This document shows, piece by piece, positions 11,201 through 23,200 of a stretch of DNA of 40,155 nucleotides. The stretch's first letter is position 1; every line of letters starts with the position of its first letter. Origin of the DNA: Welwitschia mirabilis (taxonomy: Eukaryota > Gnetophyta > Gnetopsida > Welwitschiales); assembly GCA_051453625.1 (NCBI GenBank), contig JBOZIK010000001.1, positions 242,395,900 to 242,436,054 on the forward strand. The letters run 5' to 3'. The notes below the pieces were generated by a model. That model was not told the DNA's origin, did not search any database, and saw nothing but the letters and a program-made list of their open reading frames with translations. The position numbers and the translations under genes are program-made.

Positions 11201-12122
11201 TTAACTATGGTGCTAGTAGTAGTATAAAATAGTAAGGATTTGGAATTGATTTTTATAGATAAGTGTGCTAATATGGACCATTGGTTTAATTGGTGAAATG
11301 AACTATTAAGATTAAAAATGGTATGGATCAAAGATAAATTATAAAATTATGTTTTTTGATGTGTCTTATGATGAAACTTAGCTTTGAATTGGAATTTAAG
11401 TCTTAAAATCCAACTTTAAACTTAGGAAAATAAGTGTAAAATGAGATGAAATGTTTATTTTATACATTTTCATTTTTACTTTAACTCACATAATTTATTA
11501 ATTTTTAAACATACACATAATTTAAAGACTGACAATAATAATTAATAAAAAACTAATACTTACATTTATGAATCTTATTTAAATATCAAAATGCATTACT
11601 TATGGTATTGTTAATTATGTAAGGATTTAAATTTCATTTATTTTTTAAGAAATAGGTATCATTCTACCAAGCCTAAAATAAAGAAAACAAGCATGAGAAT
11701 GTTTCTAAACTTGCTATGAAAATAATTATATTAAAGTTTGTATAGAATATTAGGTATGACATCCATACAAAATCTCAGATATTTTTTTAAGAGTTCCTTC
11801 ATCAAGTTTGTGTCCTATTAAATAATGAATAATAAGTATCTAAATATTAAAGTCTTACATGATAAACTAGATTATTCATATACTTACCATAATTCTAGAT
11901 TTTAGAAAATAATAAATTATAGAATTTAACATTATCAAGACTTTAAATATTAAGCTAAATTAATTTTAACTTTATTTTCTTTTTTATTTTCTCTCTTTTT
12001 TTAAATTAATTACCTATAATTTTAGATAAAGGGAATACATTCAAAGTTATGAGTCAAGGGTATAGAATCATGGAAACGTTTTAATTACTTAAACATTAAC
12101 TTTAAAAGAATGGTTACCCTTA
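8212..12122. other. Unassigned 3.9-kb AT-rich stretch
   Basis: I found no protein motif, RNA gene or paired element ends. Weak points only: a TATA-like word (CATATTTATAGG) near 8967; a small inverted pair CTAGATA/TATCTAG near 9963-9987; and pyrimidine-rich tracts near 9990-10140. Minus-strand open frame 11095-11331 (78 codons) matches nothing I know and is probably chance. Worn transposon sequence is the likely origin, by context only. Confidence 0.35.
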
Positions 12123-12342
12123 TGTCACATCCAAAATTTCAAGGTTTAAAGTTTTAGCTTAAAACCTAAATTAAAATAATTTTTATGGTTATAGAATCCA
12201 CAAGCTAATTTAGTTATTATATTTATTTTTTTTGAGATATAAGTATATTGTGGAAAATTTTGTGCTGCAATTATTATTTTAAGTCATTTTATTTTGTAAT
12301 AGTAATAACATTATTTTTTAAATAAATCCTTGATAATGATCC

Positions 12343-12524
12343 TTAGTGGTTACATTAGTGGTTAAATTAGTGGTTATGTTAATGGTTAAATTAGTGATTA
12401 CATTAGTGGATAAATTAGTGATTACATTAGTATTTCAATTACTAGTTATGGTAGTGGTTAAATTAGTGGTTATGTTATTAGTTATATTAGTTGTTACATT
12501 AGTGGCTAAAATAGTGGTTGTATT
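12343..12524. repeat. 12-bp minisatellite (TTAGTGGTTAAA-type)
   Basis: About 15 units of a 12-base motif, TTAGTGGTTA(A/C/T)(A/G), with variants such as TTAGTGATTACA and TTAGTGGATAAA. Because 12 is a multiple of three, the plus strand gives an open frame of hydrophobic repeats (VTLVVKLVVML-like) at 12346-12573. It is a repeat translation with no sign of being a real protein. The array lies in the 5' half of the candidate LTR. Confidence 0.88.
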
Positions 12525-12812
12525 AATATCATTATCCTTTATTAAATGTACCACTTTCTTTTATATAACATGAAAAAAATTATTATCTAGTAACTGATAT
12601 TAAGTCTGTATTTTAATATATGCATGTAGTGAAATGATAAGCATTATTATCTGTTATGATGAAATATTATGCACCTAGTGGTTAGCCAAGGTAATGATAA
12701 GGGTTATGGAGTTCCTACCACCTCCACAATCTTCACCACCTTTACCATCCTATTTTTATGATGATATCTCTTGATGTTCTCATTTATTTTTCATATCCCT
12801 ACATTCCCTTAC

Positions 12813-12820
12813 TATAAATA
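12813..12820 (+). promoter_or_regulatory. TATA box of candidate LTR
   Basis: TATAAATA followed by GCACTTCCCTTC, the usual form of a plant LTR core promoter with a pyrimidine-rich start region. A real promoter role is inferred from the LTR reading only. Confidence 0.4.
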
Positions 12821-14090
12821 GCACTTCCCTTCAGTCTCATTTGATATTATTAATAAATCCTTTATTATCTAATCTTTATGACTTTAAACTTAAAGCTTGA
12901 AAAAACTTTGAACCTTAAAATATTCAAGAGTCTTGAGTCTTCATCTTAAATTTAGGTATGATTTTTGGTTTAGTTTATTTTCTTGTATGGTTCATGATCT
13001 CTCATTTTTTTTTGTTCTATTCTTGCATTTCCTTTCTATCATGTCTTATTTACATTTCATAATGCTTTCATTAGGATCTCATATATCATTTTGAAGTTTT
13101 GCACATCCTGTTATGTATACCTTGTATCATAGTTTCTCTTACGATCCTTACCTTGTGGAAGTCTTTACCTATCTTATTTTAATATTAATGACAATTTTAT
13201 TATGAATAATTTATCTATGACTAGTTGACCTTGATCTTAACTTAAAAATACTAAAGAAGAGAATACAAAATAGCCAAAATAACTAGTTATTCAGACTTTA
13301 GAAAGTGATACTCTCTTATGTAAGTCCTAAGGATATGGGATTAAGCCTTTAGAAACTGTAACATAATTACCATTTATCCCTCCTCATTGTATGCAATTAA
13401 ATTATTGTAATCTGTTATATAATAATAGTAAAGGAAGATAATATGAATATGATATCTTAATCACATCTTACATTTGTTTGGCATTGCTCTCTTGGATTAT
13501 TCTCACTATACATCTTAGATTATTTTAGAGATGCATCTTAGATTTTTTTGGTAGTAAATCTTGATCACATCTTTAATATTCTTGTAATTTATTCCTTATG
13601 CTTAGGAATCCTATACCTACTTATTCCTTGCCATGGGCTATTCTAGAAACTATGAAGGTTATAATTCTCACACCATGCTGGCATGTGCAGAAAATGCTAC
13701 AAGAGATAATGTGGAAATGTGTTGATTGCTACATTACTAGGTATCACTTGATTTCTACTTCACATGTTTACATATCTATTTTAGTAGTTGTTTTAAAGAA
13801 AGAACTATATGTGAAAATATGTACAACTAACTAGCTTGATGTTTATGTTACTTAAGCTTGAATAAACATCTCACATTTTTGAGAAATTACAATAATGTAG
13901 ATGATTTAATTTCCTTCTTTCTTAATACAAAAGTTATTTTTTGGAGAATTCCATATGTGTAATTATGTTTTGAAAGTTATCTTATACATAAAACAAAAAA
14001 AAAACTAGTTTATCTTCTATACAAGATTATCTCTCATCTGTTATAATTTATTCTTAAGTCAAAATTCTTAGCTAAAAATTCTAGACATTA

Positions 14091-14160
14091 CATTTTGATA
14101 TCAGATCATTTCTTGAAATTCTAGATCATTAAAAGTGGGTGGCACATTTTGATATCAGAT
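14091..14160 (+). repeat. Duplicated primer-binding-site-like sequence
   Basis: CATTTTGATATCAGAT occurs at 14091-14106 and again, identical, at 14145-14160, 54 bases apart; the words after both contain TCTAGAT. Each resembles the tRNA-Met-complementary site (TTTGGTATCAGA) with G to A. It may be a local duplication at the junction of LTR and internal region. Confidence 0.55.
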
Positions 14161-14625
14161 TCTAGATTGTAATTTCATTGAAAATAAATTTTGTGAAGTT
14201 ATTATATGTTTCAACATTAGAGCTAAGGTATGGATTTTTACTGGACATAGTTGCTATTAAGTTATTCTAAGTTTTAACATCATGACAGCTTATAAGTTTT
14301 GGTTTATAAAAAGGTTAACTTACACAGATAGATTCCAATGTTAAAATTACACCTATAGAAAGTGATATAACATTATCATTTTTAATAGAGAAGAGAATAT
14401 GTCTTAAATAAAATATCACCTTCTTTAAAAATAATTGTGAAATACCAACTTCTATGGTATCTAGTATATAAGGCAATATCAATATATGACCTATTTAATA
14501 GAGAATGGTATTTAGTGCTTGAAGGTAATCATTGAGGGTCTTAGAGCCTAAAACAATAGTGATTATATAAAATAAGAATGACAATAACCATCCTTAAACA
14601 TACATGTTTTTTATTATCAAAAAAA

Positions 14626-14657
14626 AGGAAGGAAGAAAGAAAGAAAGAAAGAAGAAG
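14626..14657. repeat. (GAAA)n microsatellite
   Basis: Run of GGAA then GAAA units, ending GAAGAAGG. Ordinary purine microsatellite following an A-run. Confidence 0.85.
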
Positions 14658-14705
14658 GTATGATAATAAAGTAATGTTAATGGATGGTAGTAGAAAATAA
14701 CAAAG

Positions 14706-14773
14706 TTTAAATCTTTACATGATGTAATTACAATACTAGTTTAAATATTTACATGATTTAATTACAATATTAG
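14706..14773. repeat. 34-bp tandem duplication
   Basis: 14706-14739 and 14740-14773 match at 31 of 34 positions by eye (TTTAAAT.TTTACATGAT.TAATTACAATA.TAG). Confidence 0.85.
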
Positions 14774-15568
14774 TACTAAGGGCATCCAACGTTGCTTGGA
14801 GGATGAGTATGAAAATGCTACTATTCTTTTTCATTCTATTTCTAGTTCTTCTTTGAGAAATCCTATCAAATATAAAAAAATATTTGTAGAATATTACACA
14901 TTCATGTTATGGTATGTAGAAACTAGAAAAAAAGTAGATCATTCCTACAAAAAACTAAAGAAATATTTTATTATTTGGACCAAATATTGGAGAGAGAAAG
15001 CAAGGAGTAAGTGAGGGTTTAAAAGTTTAATTTAGAATTGTTCATTTTGATCTCATTAATTTTTTTTTCAAATGAAGTTATGCCATTTAAGAAGGCATAG
15101 AAAAGATACTTTACTATTTTTTATCTCATAATCTTTCCCATGGTCATGTATTTTTTCATCATGCTTAGCTTGTACAAAGGTTTTCTAATAGTGTACATCT
15201 TTTTTTAACGCATTTCAAGGGATTCACCTTATCATATATCTATTTGTAAGATTTTGTATGTGTTTTTATCCCCTTTTACATGAGCCATTTTAGTTTGAGC
15301 TTCAATCAATGCAGAGGAAGACATTGAAGAGAAATTATGTGCTACGTTGTAGCAAAGGATGAGTTTACAATTATGTGATACTATCGCATGATCTAGACAC
15401 CAAGACTTTGTATAGAGCATAGGAAGAAATAGTCCTTAGATTGCCTTTTTTTTTAATTTTAAATGCTAATGCTTTAACCCTTATGTGCTCAAATTTTAGT
15501 TTTAGGGAAATAATGCTAAAATGATTTCATTAATGGATTAAACATAAGTATTTTAGTAAATATTAAAG

Positions 15569-16644
15569 GATCTAAAATAATACTATGGAGGGGGTGAATG
15601 GGATTTCTAAAAAATTTAAACAACTGTTACTCCCTAAAGAAGAAATTAATAAATAAAAAAGATATAACAAAATTAACTCATAAGAAGAACCAAAATAATG
15701 TAGAAAACAATATTTATAGTGATTTGGAATAGACACTACTCCACTCTTAGAAGATAACTAATAATCAAGACTATTCTCGATTTATGTTACTTCACTATCC
15801 ATTAGGTTTTTAAGGCTATACTTCAACTTTTATAAAGTGGACTTTGATAGGATAAGTATAAACCTTCATAAAATGGACTTTTGTAGGTTAAGTTTCAACC
15901 TTCATAAAGTGAACTTTTGCAGGTTAAGCCTCAACCTTCATAAAACAGACTTTTTCAGGTTAAGTTTTAACATTTTAGCTCTTTTAAGTATGAGTGATGG
16001 AATGAATCCTTTGTGCTACAAATAACTCAAATGCATGTATAAATAGTGGAGCCTTATTACTCAAATTTAGTACAAAGATAAGGTACTAAGAGAGAGAAAA
16101 ATGGTGTCATAAAGGTAAGCTTTTTAGATTATGAGTACAAATTAATTTTGCAATTACTTTAATCTCTCTTGTGTTTTGAGTGTAGCCTATTAAAATAAAT
16201 ATCTAAAAAATATAGAAATTAGAAAGTTGAAAATGAATCTAACATTTATACTAGTAAACTAGATGAGACAATGATTAGAAAACCATTTTGAGTTTGGTGA
16301 TTTGTATAGGTTTAGTTAACCCCATGAAACATTTTATTGACCTAATTTTAAGACTACCTATAGTCTTGTCAATACCATCTACATCTAGTCGACCCCATAT
16401 ATATCTAGTTGATCTATCTTAAAATAGCGCTAAATGAATATGTCTAGGTCTGGTCACCCCAAGGGTAATCTAATCAATTCATAGTTTGAGTCCTTAAAAA
16501 GAAAGTAAAGCAACTAAGATTACAATGTGTTCAAGTCTTGACTATCTTTTTGTCATGAATTCTTTGACTTATTGCATCTATAAAATCACATTCTATTCTA
16601 TAAATATCATATTAGTTTGACATCAATTGGTAAAAATGCTGACA
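15569..16644 (-). repeat. Left LTR (3' LTR) of gag-only element
   Basis: Matches 19237-20271 along its whole length: e.g. GGAGGG.GTGAAT.G.ATTTCTAAAA near 15589, CATAAGAA.AACCAAAATAATG near 15680, TTTAGTACAAAG.TA near 16065, and TTTGA.AT.AATT.GTAAAA near its end. It ends TGCTGACA, giving the expected CA terminus, directly before the polypurine tract. It is longer than the partner mostly through one extra internal repeat unit. Confidence 0.85.
15826..15972. repeat. 36-bp tandem repeat inside left LTR, 4 units
   Basis: Four units of about 36 bases of the form CCTTCATAAAATGGACTTTTGTAGGTTAAGTTTCAA (shown here as one unit split by words CCTTCATAAAATGGAC and TTTTGTAGGTTAAG). The frame-keeping length creates the open frame 15837-16025, whose repeating NLHK.DF.RLS peptide is a product of the repeat and not a gene. 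Confidence 0.8.
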
Positions 16645-16656
16645 ATCTTCCCCTTT
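16645..16656 (-). other. Polypurine tract of gag-only element
   Basis: ATCTTCCCCTTT on the plus strand, read as AAAGGGGAAGAT on the minus strand, directly abuts the LTR end (..GACA/TGTC..). This is the normal plus-strand priming site and fixes the orientation of the element. Confidence 0.8.
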
Positions 16657-17830
16657 AACATTCATTACAAATAAATAAGTGATTTCAAGACAAAACAAAT
16701 ATTTTTTCTTAAGATCTTCCTTTTATCAATCTAATAAATCATATTGATACAATAAAATCTCTCCATTTTAGAAGGCCATATAAAAAATATTAAGTAAAGA
16801 ATACATTTTCTTTAAAGGAAAAAATACGCTTGAAACAAAAGTATTTTTAGTTCTATCAGATTTTAACTATGATAATTGTATGCATACATCTATAAAATCA
16901 TATGCATCAATAAATTTAAAAGAAAAACATCATATGTCTAAAATGAGAAATATCCACCACATCTTTTTTGAAAAACCATATTTTCTCTTCCTTTTAACAT
17001 CAATGACAATAAAAGAAAGAAAGATAGATAAGAAGCTATAAGCCTTAGACATGTGTAAGAAACATTATATTTTCTCCTCCTAACTTTATGCCTATATATG
17101 TATAAAAAATTATAATCATGAAAGAGTTTTCAAATAAATTATGTAAATAAGATAACATTTTTTTAATTTATTATTTTCAAAAGAAAATTGACAAATGATA
17201 TGCTCATGATAACATGATTTAATTACAAAGTGAAACCTTAAAATATTTAAAATTTATAAATAGAGATTCACAATAAATTATCATTAAGATGTAAATCTAA
17301 CATAACATTAATAGCTAAAGTATTTATGACCTTTTATAGTTCATCACAATAGTATTAATGACTATATAGTAATGAGATTCACATATATAAACAAGGTAAA
17401 TATCATAATGATGCTACCAAAGAGCATATCATATTAGAAAGAGTATCATAACTAGTATCACTGTAAAGTAATATAGAAAATAAAAATATTATAAAAATTG
17501 ATAGTCTAGTAAAAATAATGTAGTAAAAAATTGATTAAATTAACAGTAACTTAAACTGAGTAAAGACAACTACTTACATTTACCAATAATAATCACTGCT
17601 AATATTAAAAGATGCTTAAATTAAAAAGACTTTAAATTCTTAGCTTTTACCCACATGATCTTTCTTAACTTTCAGGTAGAAACTTTTTCGGAATAAATTT
17701 AAACAATAAAGCATTAATATTTTTAAAATAGATATTTTTTCTATGTAAACAGTTAAATTTTGAATGACTAAGTTCATAACAATAATTTCAAGTGATATTT
17801 CTAATAGAAAATGTTATACCTTTAATACTT
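16657..17830. other. Internal non-coding part of gag-only element
   Basis: In a complete element this place would be held by about 3.5-4 kb of pol. Here 1.2 kb of AT-rich sequence with no readable protein motif follows the gag linker and runs to the polypurine tract. It may be the deletion scar plus the 3' untranslated part. Confidence 0.5.
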
Positions 17831-19192
17831 ACCTTATTAGATGATGTTGATGCACTATTGCCTTTAAATCTAATCCCTTTTTTGTAATGTGTGTTGTTCC
17901 AATCTAAGAACCTTATTAAGTTTCTTTCATCATTTTGTGAATATACTCAAGACTTATAAAGACTTCCTCAAATTATTGATGAGACTTGTTTTTTAATCTT
18001 GAATCTCTTTATATCTTTAATTTGTGAATTCATGCTAACTTCTTAAATAATTAATGATTATATTTAATTCATTTACTTTTAAAGTAAGTCTTTCATATTC
18101 TTAATATAGTTCATGACATGTGTCTTAAATGTCTTTCACTTATTTATCTTCAGTCATGTCTAAAACATCATGGTCAATGAAATTTTTGTGATTAAGTAGT
18201 CAGGTTTACAAATGCCATGAAAGATAATGTTCCACTTCCTTTAAATTCTTCATCTAAGCTTTCTTCTATATCTTATTTAAGGTTATCCCAAGTGGCTAGT
18301 AGTGAGGAATTCTTTAGATCCTTTGGTTTCTTATTGTTGACACAATTATTTTTCATGTACTTAAAACCTTTGCTGATTTCTCCATCTTTTCTTCTTGACA
18401 TAACTCATTTAAAATTTCTTGATAAAAGAGATATATCATCTAATTCATCATTTGACCTATCATATTTTATATCTTCTTGAATTCTTTTCAAAGCAAATAT
18501 TTTCTTCTTATTCATAGAAAAAATTTTAAATTATAAGTTTGAAGGTTACCTATAGTTCCTCTAGTGGCATCTTCCTGAGATATTTACTTTCTTTAATTGT
18601 AATTACCTTTAGTTTAAATCTCTTGGAAAGGGATCTTAAGACCTTTTTTACTATCTTAGATTCCTCCATATTTCTGTAAGACTTACCATGAAGTCTATAA
18701 TCTCTATTAGTACAACAAGAAATTCCTGGAGAGTCTACTCCTCATCCATCTTAATATCTTTAAATTTTGTAATCAACATCTACATCTTTACTTGCTCAAT
18801 AATGGATATCCCTTCGTGAGTAATAATAAGAATATCCCATGATTCTTTGATATTCTTATAATTTACTATTTTCTTAATCTCATTAGTTAAAACATAAAAA
18901 AATGCATTCAAAGCACAAGCATCAAGAGTAGCATTAGATTTATCTAATGAAGTTCACTTATCTTTTGGTTTCAACACAACTATAATATTACTTTAGCATT
19001 ATTTTAAGTTGTGGTAGGGTGACTATAAACTCTAATTAATATATCTTCATAATATATATTAAGAGATCTTAATAATATTCTCATTCTGACCTTCCAATAT
19101 CCATAGTTTATTCCATTAAATAGTGGAGGCATAGAAACAAAAATACCTTCTACAGTAGAACTCATGGCTAGGGTTATTGAGTCAAAGATCAA
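17830..19192 (-). pseudogene. Copia gag (UBN2-type) pseudogene with linker
   Basis: The start at 19192 begins MIFDSITLAMSS; SMPPLFNGINYGYWKVRMR follows, the gag N-terminal signature (PPLF.G.NY..WK.RM). After a frameshift, from about 18960 down: TSLDKSNATLDACALNAF, then ESWDILIITHEGI with EQVKM, the UBN2 core. About 18530-18420 gives KKKIFALK and LDDISLLSRNFK, the charged stretch before the zinc knuckle. The knuckle at about 18344-18303 reads CVNNKKPKDLKNSS: CX2CX4HX4C spacing kept, but three ligands replaced (C to N, H to D, C to S). The linker down to about 17830 is coiled-coil-like and ends near KKGLDLKA, resembling the segment just before protease in SIRE-type elements. Confidence 0.85.
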
Positions 19193-19220
19193 TTAAAATC
19201 TTAGTGTTAACTTAACCTAT

Positions 19221-19236
19221 AGTCTTGATACTAAAG
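19221..19236 (-). other. Primer-binding site of gag-only element
   Basis: Minus strand reads TTTAGTATCAAGACT next to the right LTR; the tRNA-Met site is TTGGTATCAGAGCT. Two or three substitutions separate them. Position between LTR and gag is exactly as expected. Confidence 0.7.
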
Positions 19237-20271
19237 AAGAGTTAAAAATAATCCTAGAAGGAGGGTGAATAGAATTTCTAAAACATTTAAATAACTAGTA
19301 CTCCCCAAAGAAAAAATTATGAAATAAAAACAGATATAATAAAATAAAGTCATAAGAAAAACCAAAATAATGCATAAAATAAGATTTATAATGTTCTAAC
19401 TATATCTTACTCCATTTCAAAAGATAGCCAACAACTAAGACTATTTTAGATCTTTATTATTTTATTATCCACCAAGTTTTTAAGTCTATCCTTCAACCTT
19501 TATAAATTGGACTTTACAAGCTAAGTTTTAACTTACATAAAATGGAGTTTTATAGGTTAATTCTCAACCTTTATAAAATGGAATTTTCTATGCTAAGTCT
19601 CAAACTTTTAGCTTCTTTAAGTGTGAGTGATGGAATGAAGCCTTTATGCTCTAAATTATTACATGTACAAATATTGAAGTCTTATTACTTAGATTTAGTA
19701 CAAAGGTAGGTACTAAGAGAGAGAATAATGGTGTTACAAATGTAAGCTTTTTAGATCAAGAGTACAACTTTCTTTTTTAATTAGTTCAATATTTCTCAAG
19801 TTTTAATTATAGCATTTCTAAATAAACCTCTAAAAAATATAGCTCTTAAGAAGTTAGAAAGGAATCTAATATTTATAATGGGTAGATTAGATGAGATAAT
19901 AGTTATAAAACCATTTCAAGTTTGGTGAGTTATGCAAGTTTAGTCAATCCAACAAAACATTTAGTCAACTCCATTATAAGACTATATAAAGCTTGGTTAA
20001 TCCCATCTACATCCAGTCAATTTCATATGTATTTGATTAACCTAACTTGAAACATCACCAAATGGATATTTCTAGATTCGGTCACCTCAATGGAAATCTA
20101 GTTAAACCATAGTTTGAATTCTTTAATAGAAAGTAAAGCAACTAAAATTAGAATACATCTAATTCTTGTCTATCTTTTCATCACAAAGCCTATGGATCCT
20201 TTCATCTTTAAATTACATTCCATTTTACAAATATCATATTAATTTGAAATTAATTAGTAAAATTCCTAACA
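19237..20271 (-). repeat. Right LTR (5' LTR) of gag-only element
   Basis: Partner of 15569-16644. Carries three, not four, of the 36-bp units (about 19496-19605). Ends TCCTAACA. Plus-strand open frame 20166-20357 crosses its outer end and is not a gene. Confidence 0.85.
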
Positions 20272-23200
20272 AAGGCTTCATAAGTAAATACAACTTTATG
20301 TCACAACATATCTACACTTGCTTGGTTCCTCTTCCTCTACATGTTCTTCATTCATAGTTTTCATTTTATTCTCAAGAGTGATCAATTCTTCAACTATGTC
20401 TTCATTGTCTTTAAAATGATTTTTTTTTTCTATTTTAGAGCTCTCTTTAGATATATTGAAGGATTACTTCCCTATTCACGATGAATCCTAAAGATTTGAA
20501 AAAAAACTATGATCTTGAACTAAACATTCACAACATACATTAGAAAAAATAATAGAGTGAGATCAACATACAAGCATCTATTTAAAACCATACTACACTC
20601 ATTCCTATTTAAATATGCATAGATAACCTCTTCTTATTACTTCCATCTTGGTGTTGATAATCTCTTTCATTTTACTATGCTCTTTATTGATTCCTTAACT
20701 TTATGAATTTTGAAAGTTCTTGAATATTTTGTAACCTAAAAGTTTATAAATCATTTTATGAAATGTGAAAGTGATAGAATTAGTTTTTGTAAGGTGTTAT
20801 TAATATGATTTTCACTTTCTATATCATTCTTTTATTTTTTGAAAAATAAAGCTAAGGAGAAATAGTGGATATTGATGTCTATGAATCTTTATTCATGCTT
20901 ACTATTAATATAATGTGGTCTATTATATCTAGCTTAGATAATAAGATTATTGAAAAAGATAATAGGATGTTTAAAAAATTCATGTATCTAGTATATCAAT
21001 GATTTTATTCCTTGGATTAATTAGCTAAATCTTTAAGGACTACATGATGATATATGAGGCTCAACATTGATTATGATGCTTTCACTGAGAGATGATTAAG
21101 GAACTTCTCTTCAACATGAGCTTGATGGGGATAGATATAATGATGATGATAAAGAAACATTGGATTTAACTAATCAAGGTAATATGCACAGTATTTCTTT
21201 TAATAGTAGAATAAGAGGGCATCCTAGCATAGTTTTGGGGCTTCCATTAGTTTAGCCTATACTAGTAACACTTATTTAGAATTTCAATTGGTCATTGACC
21301 AATGAAGTTGATATTCAACTTGCAAAAAAGTTAAGTCCTTTAATTTCTTCTAGAGTTTATTAGATTTACTAGGATTTTTATAATGTGCTAGGAACTATTA
21401 TTATTAGCATTTATGAGATTATGTATTTGCTTGCATCATTTGATCTCTTAAGATTTGAGATCAACATTTTAGTCAATCATATTTAGTCCTCTCTTTAAGT
21501 TCTATTTCTAAATACAATCTAGATTATTTTGCTTTAATGTTTTAGTATTTTTATTTATGGTTTTATTAGTTAAATATATTTCATAGTCTATTTCTAAAGA
21601 ATCTATATTCTTTAGTTCACTTGTCAAAATTTCAGTAATCTTTGCATATAAACCTAAGTATTTAAATCTTAGAGACCATGCACTCTTATCTTCAAAAAGA
21701 AACTAAGCCTATCGTAAAAGGGTTGTTTACTTTTTGTAAGTTTTACATTCTTCACCTATGATTCTTTTAAATAATGTTTCATATCTTCTATATTTTTTAT
21801 TCTTATCTTTTTCTAATAGCTCATCAAATGCTTTAGCTATTTGATACTTTCATTTCATAAATCCATGGATCCTCTATTTCTTAAAGCTCTAACATGATCC
21901 ATCCTTATTTGAAAACATGTTAGATTTTTACAATATCTATGTAATATGGTATTGATAACAAGAAAATAAGGTTACAATACAATTTTTATAAGGAGAATGA
22001 GATGTATTAGAATTGCAATGAAAGATAAAGTAGGTTGAGCACCTTTAGCTTTTTCACACTTTTAAAAATTTTGGATGAGAAGGTAAAATTGATAATTACA
22101 TTAATGAAATTCTTTCATTCTTGCATTACTTTTTATATTTTAATAAAAGAAAATATAATTCAAGACATGTCCATAAGAAGCCCAAGAGTCACATGCCAAT
22201 GTTCTAGTTGATAACTATAAATTTTTGCATCTTATTCTATATAAACACATAGTTGAAGCAAGTAGAGCTTAGGTTTATAGTTAAGATTCTGATCCAAATT
22301 AGGACTCCAACATTATTTATTCATTCATTTAAAAGAATTCTACAAATTGAAAACCTCTATGAGAGCATTGGTTCATAGGTTTTTAAACCAACAGTAGAGT
22401 AAAATGACTTCTTCCCTTGCATTCTAGTTTTAAGAAAGGAAGGAAAGATATTGAAAACTTTAGGTTACACTTAGTAAGAAGGGAAATGAAGAAGGTCAAG
22501 CCTAGTAATGAGGTTCATAGAGATTTATCATGTAGTGCTTATTTCAATGCTATCTAGTTTTTCTTTCTAAATTCTCCCTTTCAACATTTCCTCTGTGCTA
22601 AAATAGAACTTTTAAATCTCACTTTAAAAAAATGTCTATGATAGAACACACCATTGTTTTATCTTTTCATCTAAGTTTTCTTGATTTTGTTTTTGTTATT
22701 CATTATTGAATGAAATGGCCACTTATTATCTATTATTCAGCAATGTAATTACTTCAGCAAAAATAATCCAAACTATAGTATCATCTACTATCCTTTCTTT
22801 ATATCTTCTCCAAAAGAATTATGTAAGCTCTAATTTTATTCTAGATTATGGACCACTCCTTAAAATTTTTACTAATGCTTGTGAACGAATTTTCTATTAC
22901 TTAGATTTAAAATTTTCTTTATGTTTCCTTATTGTAAGAACATAAAAGTGTGCAATACTAATTTGATGGGTGCAATACCAAGTGTAAATAAAACTTCAAA
23001 GCTATTAAGAATGGAATGAAGTGATTAATGATGGACTAAAGCATTCCAACCAATAAATGAATATAGTTAAGACCAAAAATTGGTTAAATGAATTTTAAGA
23101 CTTGGGAATTATCTAAAATGTTGTTCTATTCTTCTTATTCTTTTAGTTTATATGGTCCATGTATGATCTTTTTCCAAGTGTGAAAATTATAGAAGGATTT

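Larger units (their letters stand above)
12123..14092 (+). mobile_element. Candidate long LTR (solo or truncated element)
   Basis: Starts TGTCACATCCAAAATTTC, like the TGT.ACA(C/T)CCCAAATTT starts common in plant chromovirus (Tekay/Del-type) LTRs. It holds a TATA box about 690 bases in, and ends ..ATTACA directly before TTTTGATATCAGATC, one or two changes from the tRNA-Met primer-binding site TTTGGTATCAGAGC. Together these suggest an LTR of about 1.97 kb reading plus. No second copy or coding region is present, so it would be a solo or truncated LTR, although a solo LTR would not normally keep the primer-binding site. The assignment rests on edge words only. Confidence 0.4.
14161..15568. other. 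Unassigned sequence between elements
   Basis: Contains the GAAA tract and the 34-bp duplication listed separately. Plus-strand open frame 14796-15014 (72 codons, lysine-rich, ends WREKARSK) and minus-strand 15232-15420 (62 codons) resemble no family I recognise and have no promoter or splice context; I treat both as chance. Confidence 0.35.
15569..20271 (-). mobile_element. Copia-type LTR retrotransposon with gag only
   Basis: Two LTRs of about 1.08 and 1.04 kb flank 2.6 kb of internal sequence. On the minus strand the order is 5' LTR (right), primer-binding site, gag, a linker, then polypurine tract and 3' LTR (left). Gag is of the UBN2 type found in SIRE/Opie/Maximus-like and related copia lineages. 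No protease, integrase, RT or RNase H is readable, so the copy is either internally deleted or belongs to a non-autonomous family. The LTRs look about three quarters to four fifths alike, so the insertion is old. AAGG at 15566-15569 and at 20272-20275 may be a worn target-site duplication (5 bp expected). Confidence 0.85.

Noticed and set aside
12346-12573. Hydrophobic repeat protein resembling a membrane peptide
   Set aside because: Direct translation of a 12-bp minisatellite; no promoter, splice or family support.
15837-16025. Small repeat protein with NLHK motifs
   Set aside because: Translation of the 36-bp LTR repeat; the other LTR does not keep it open.
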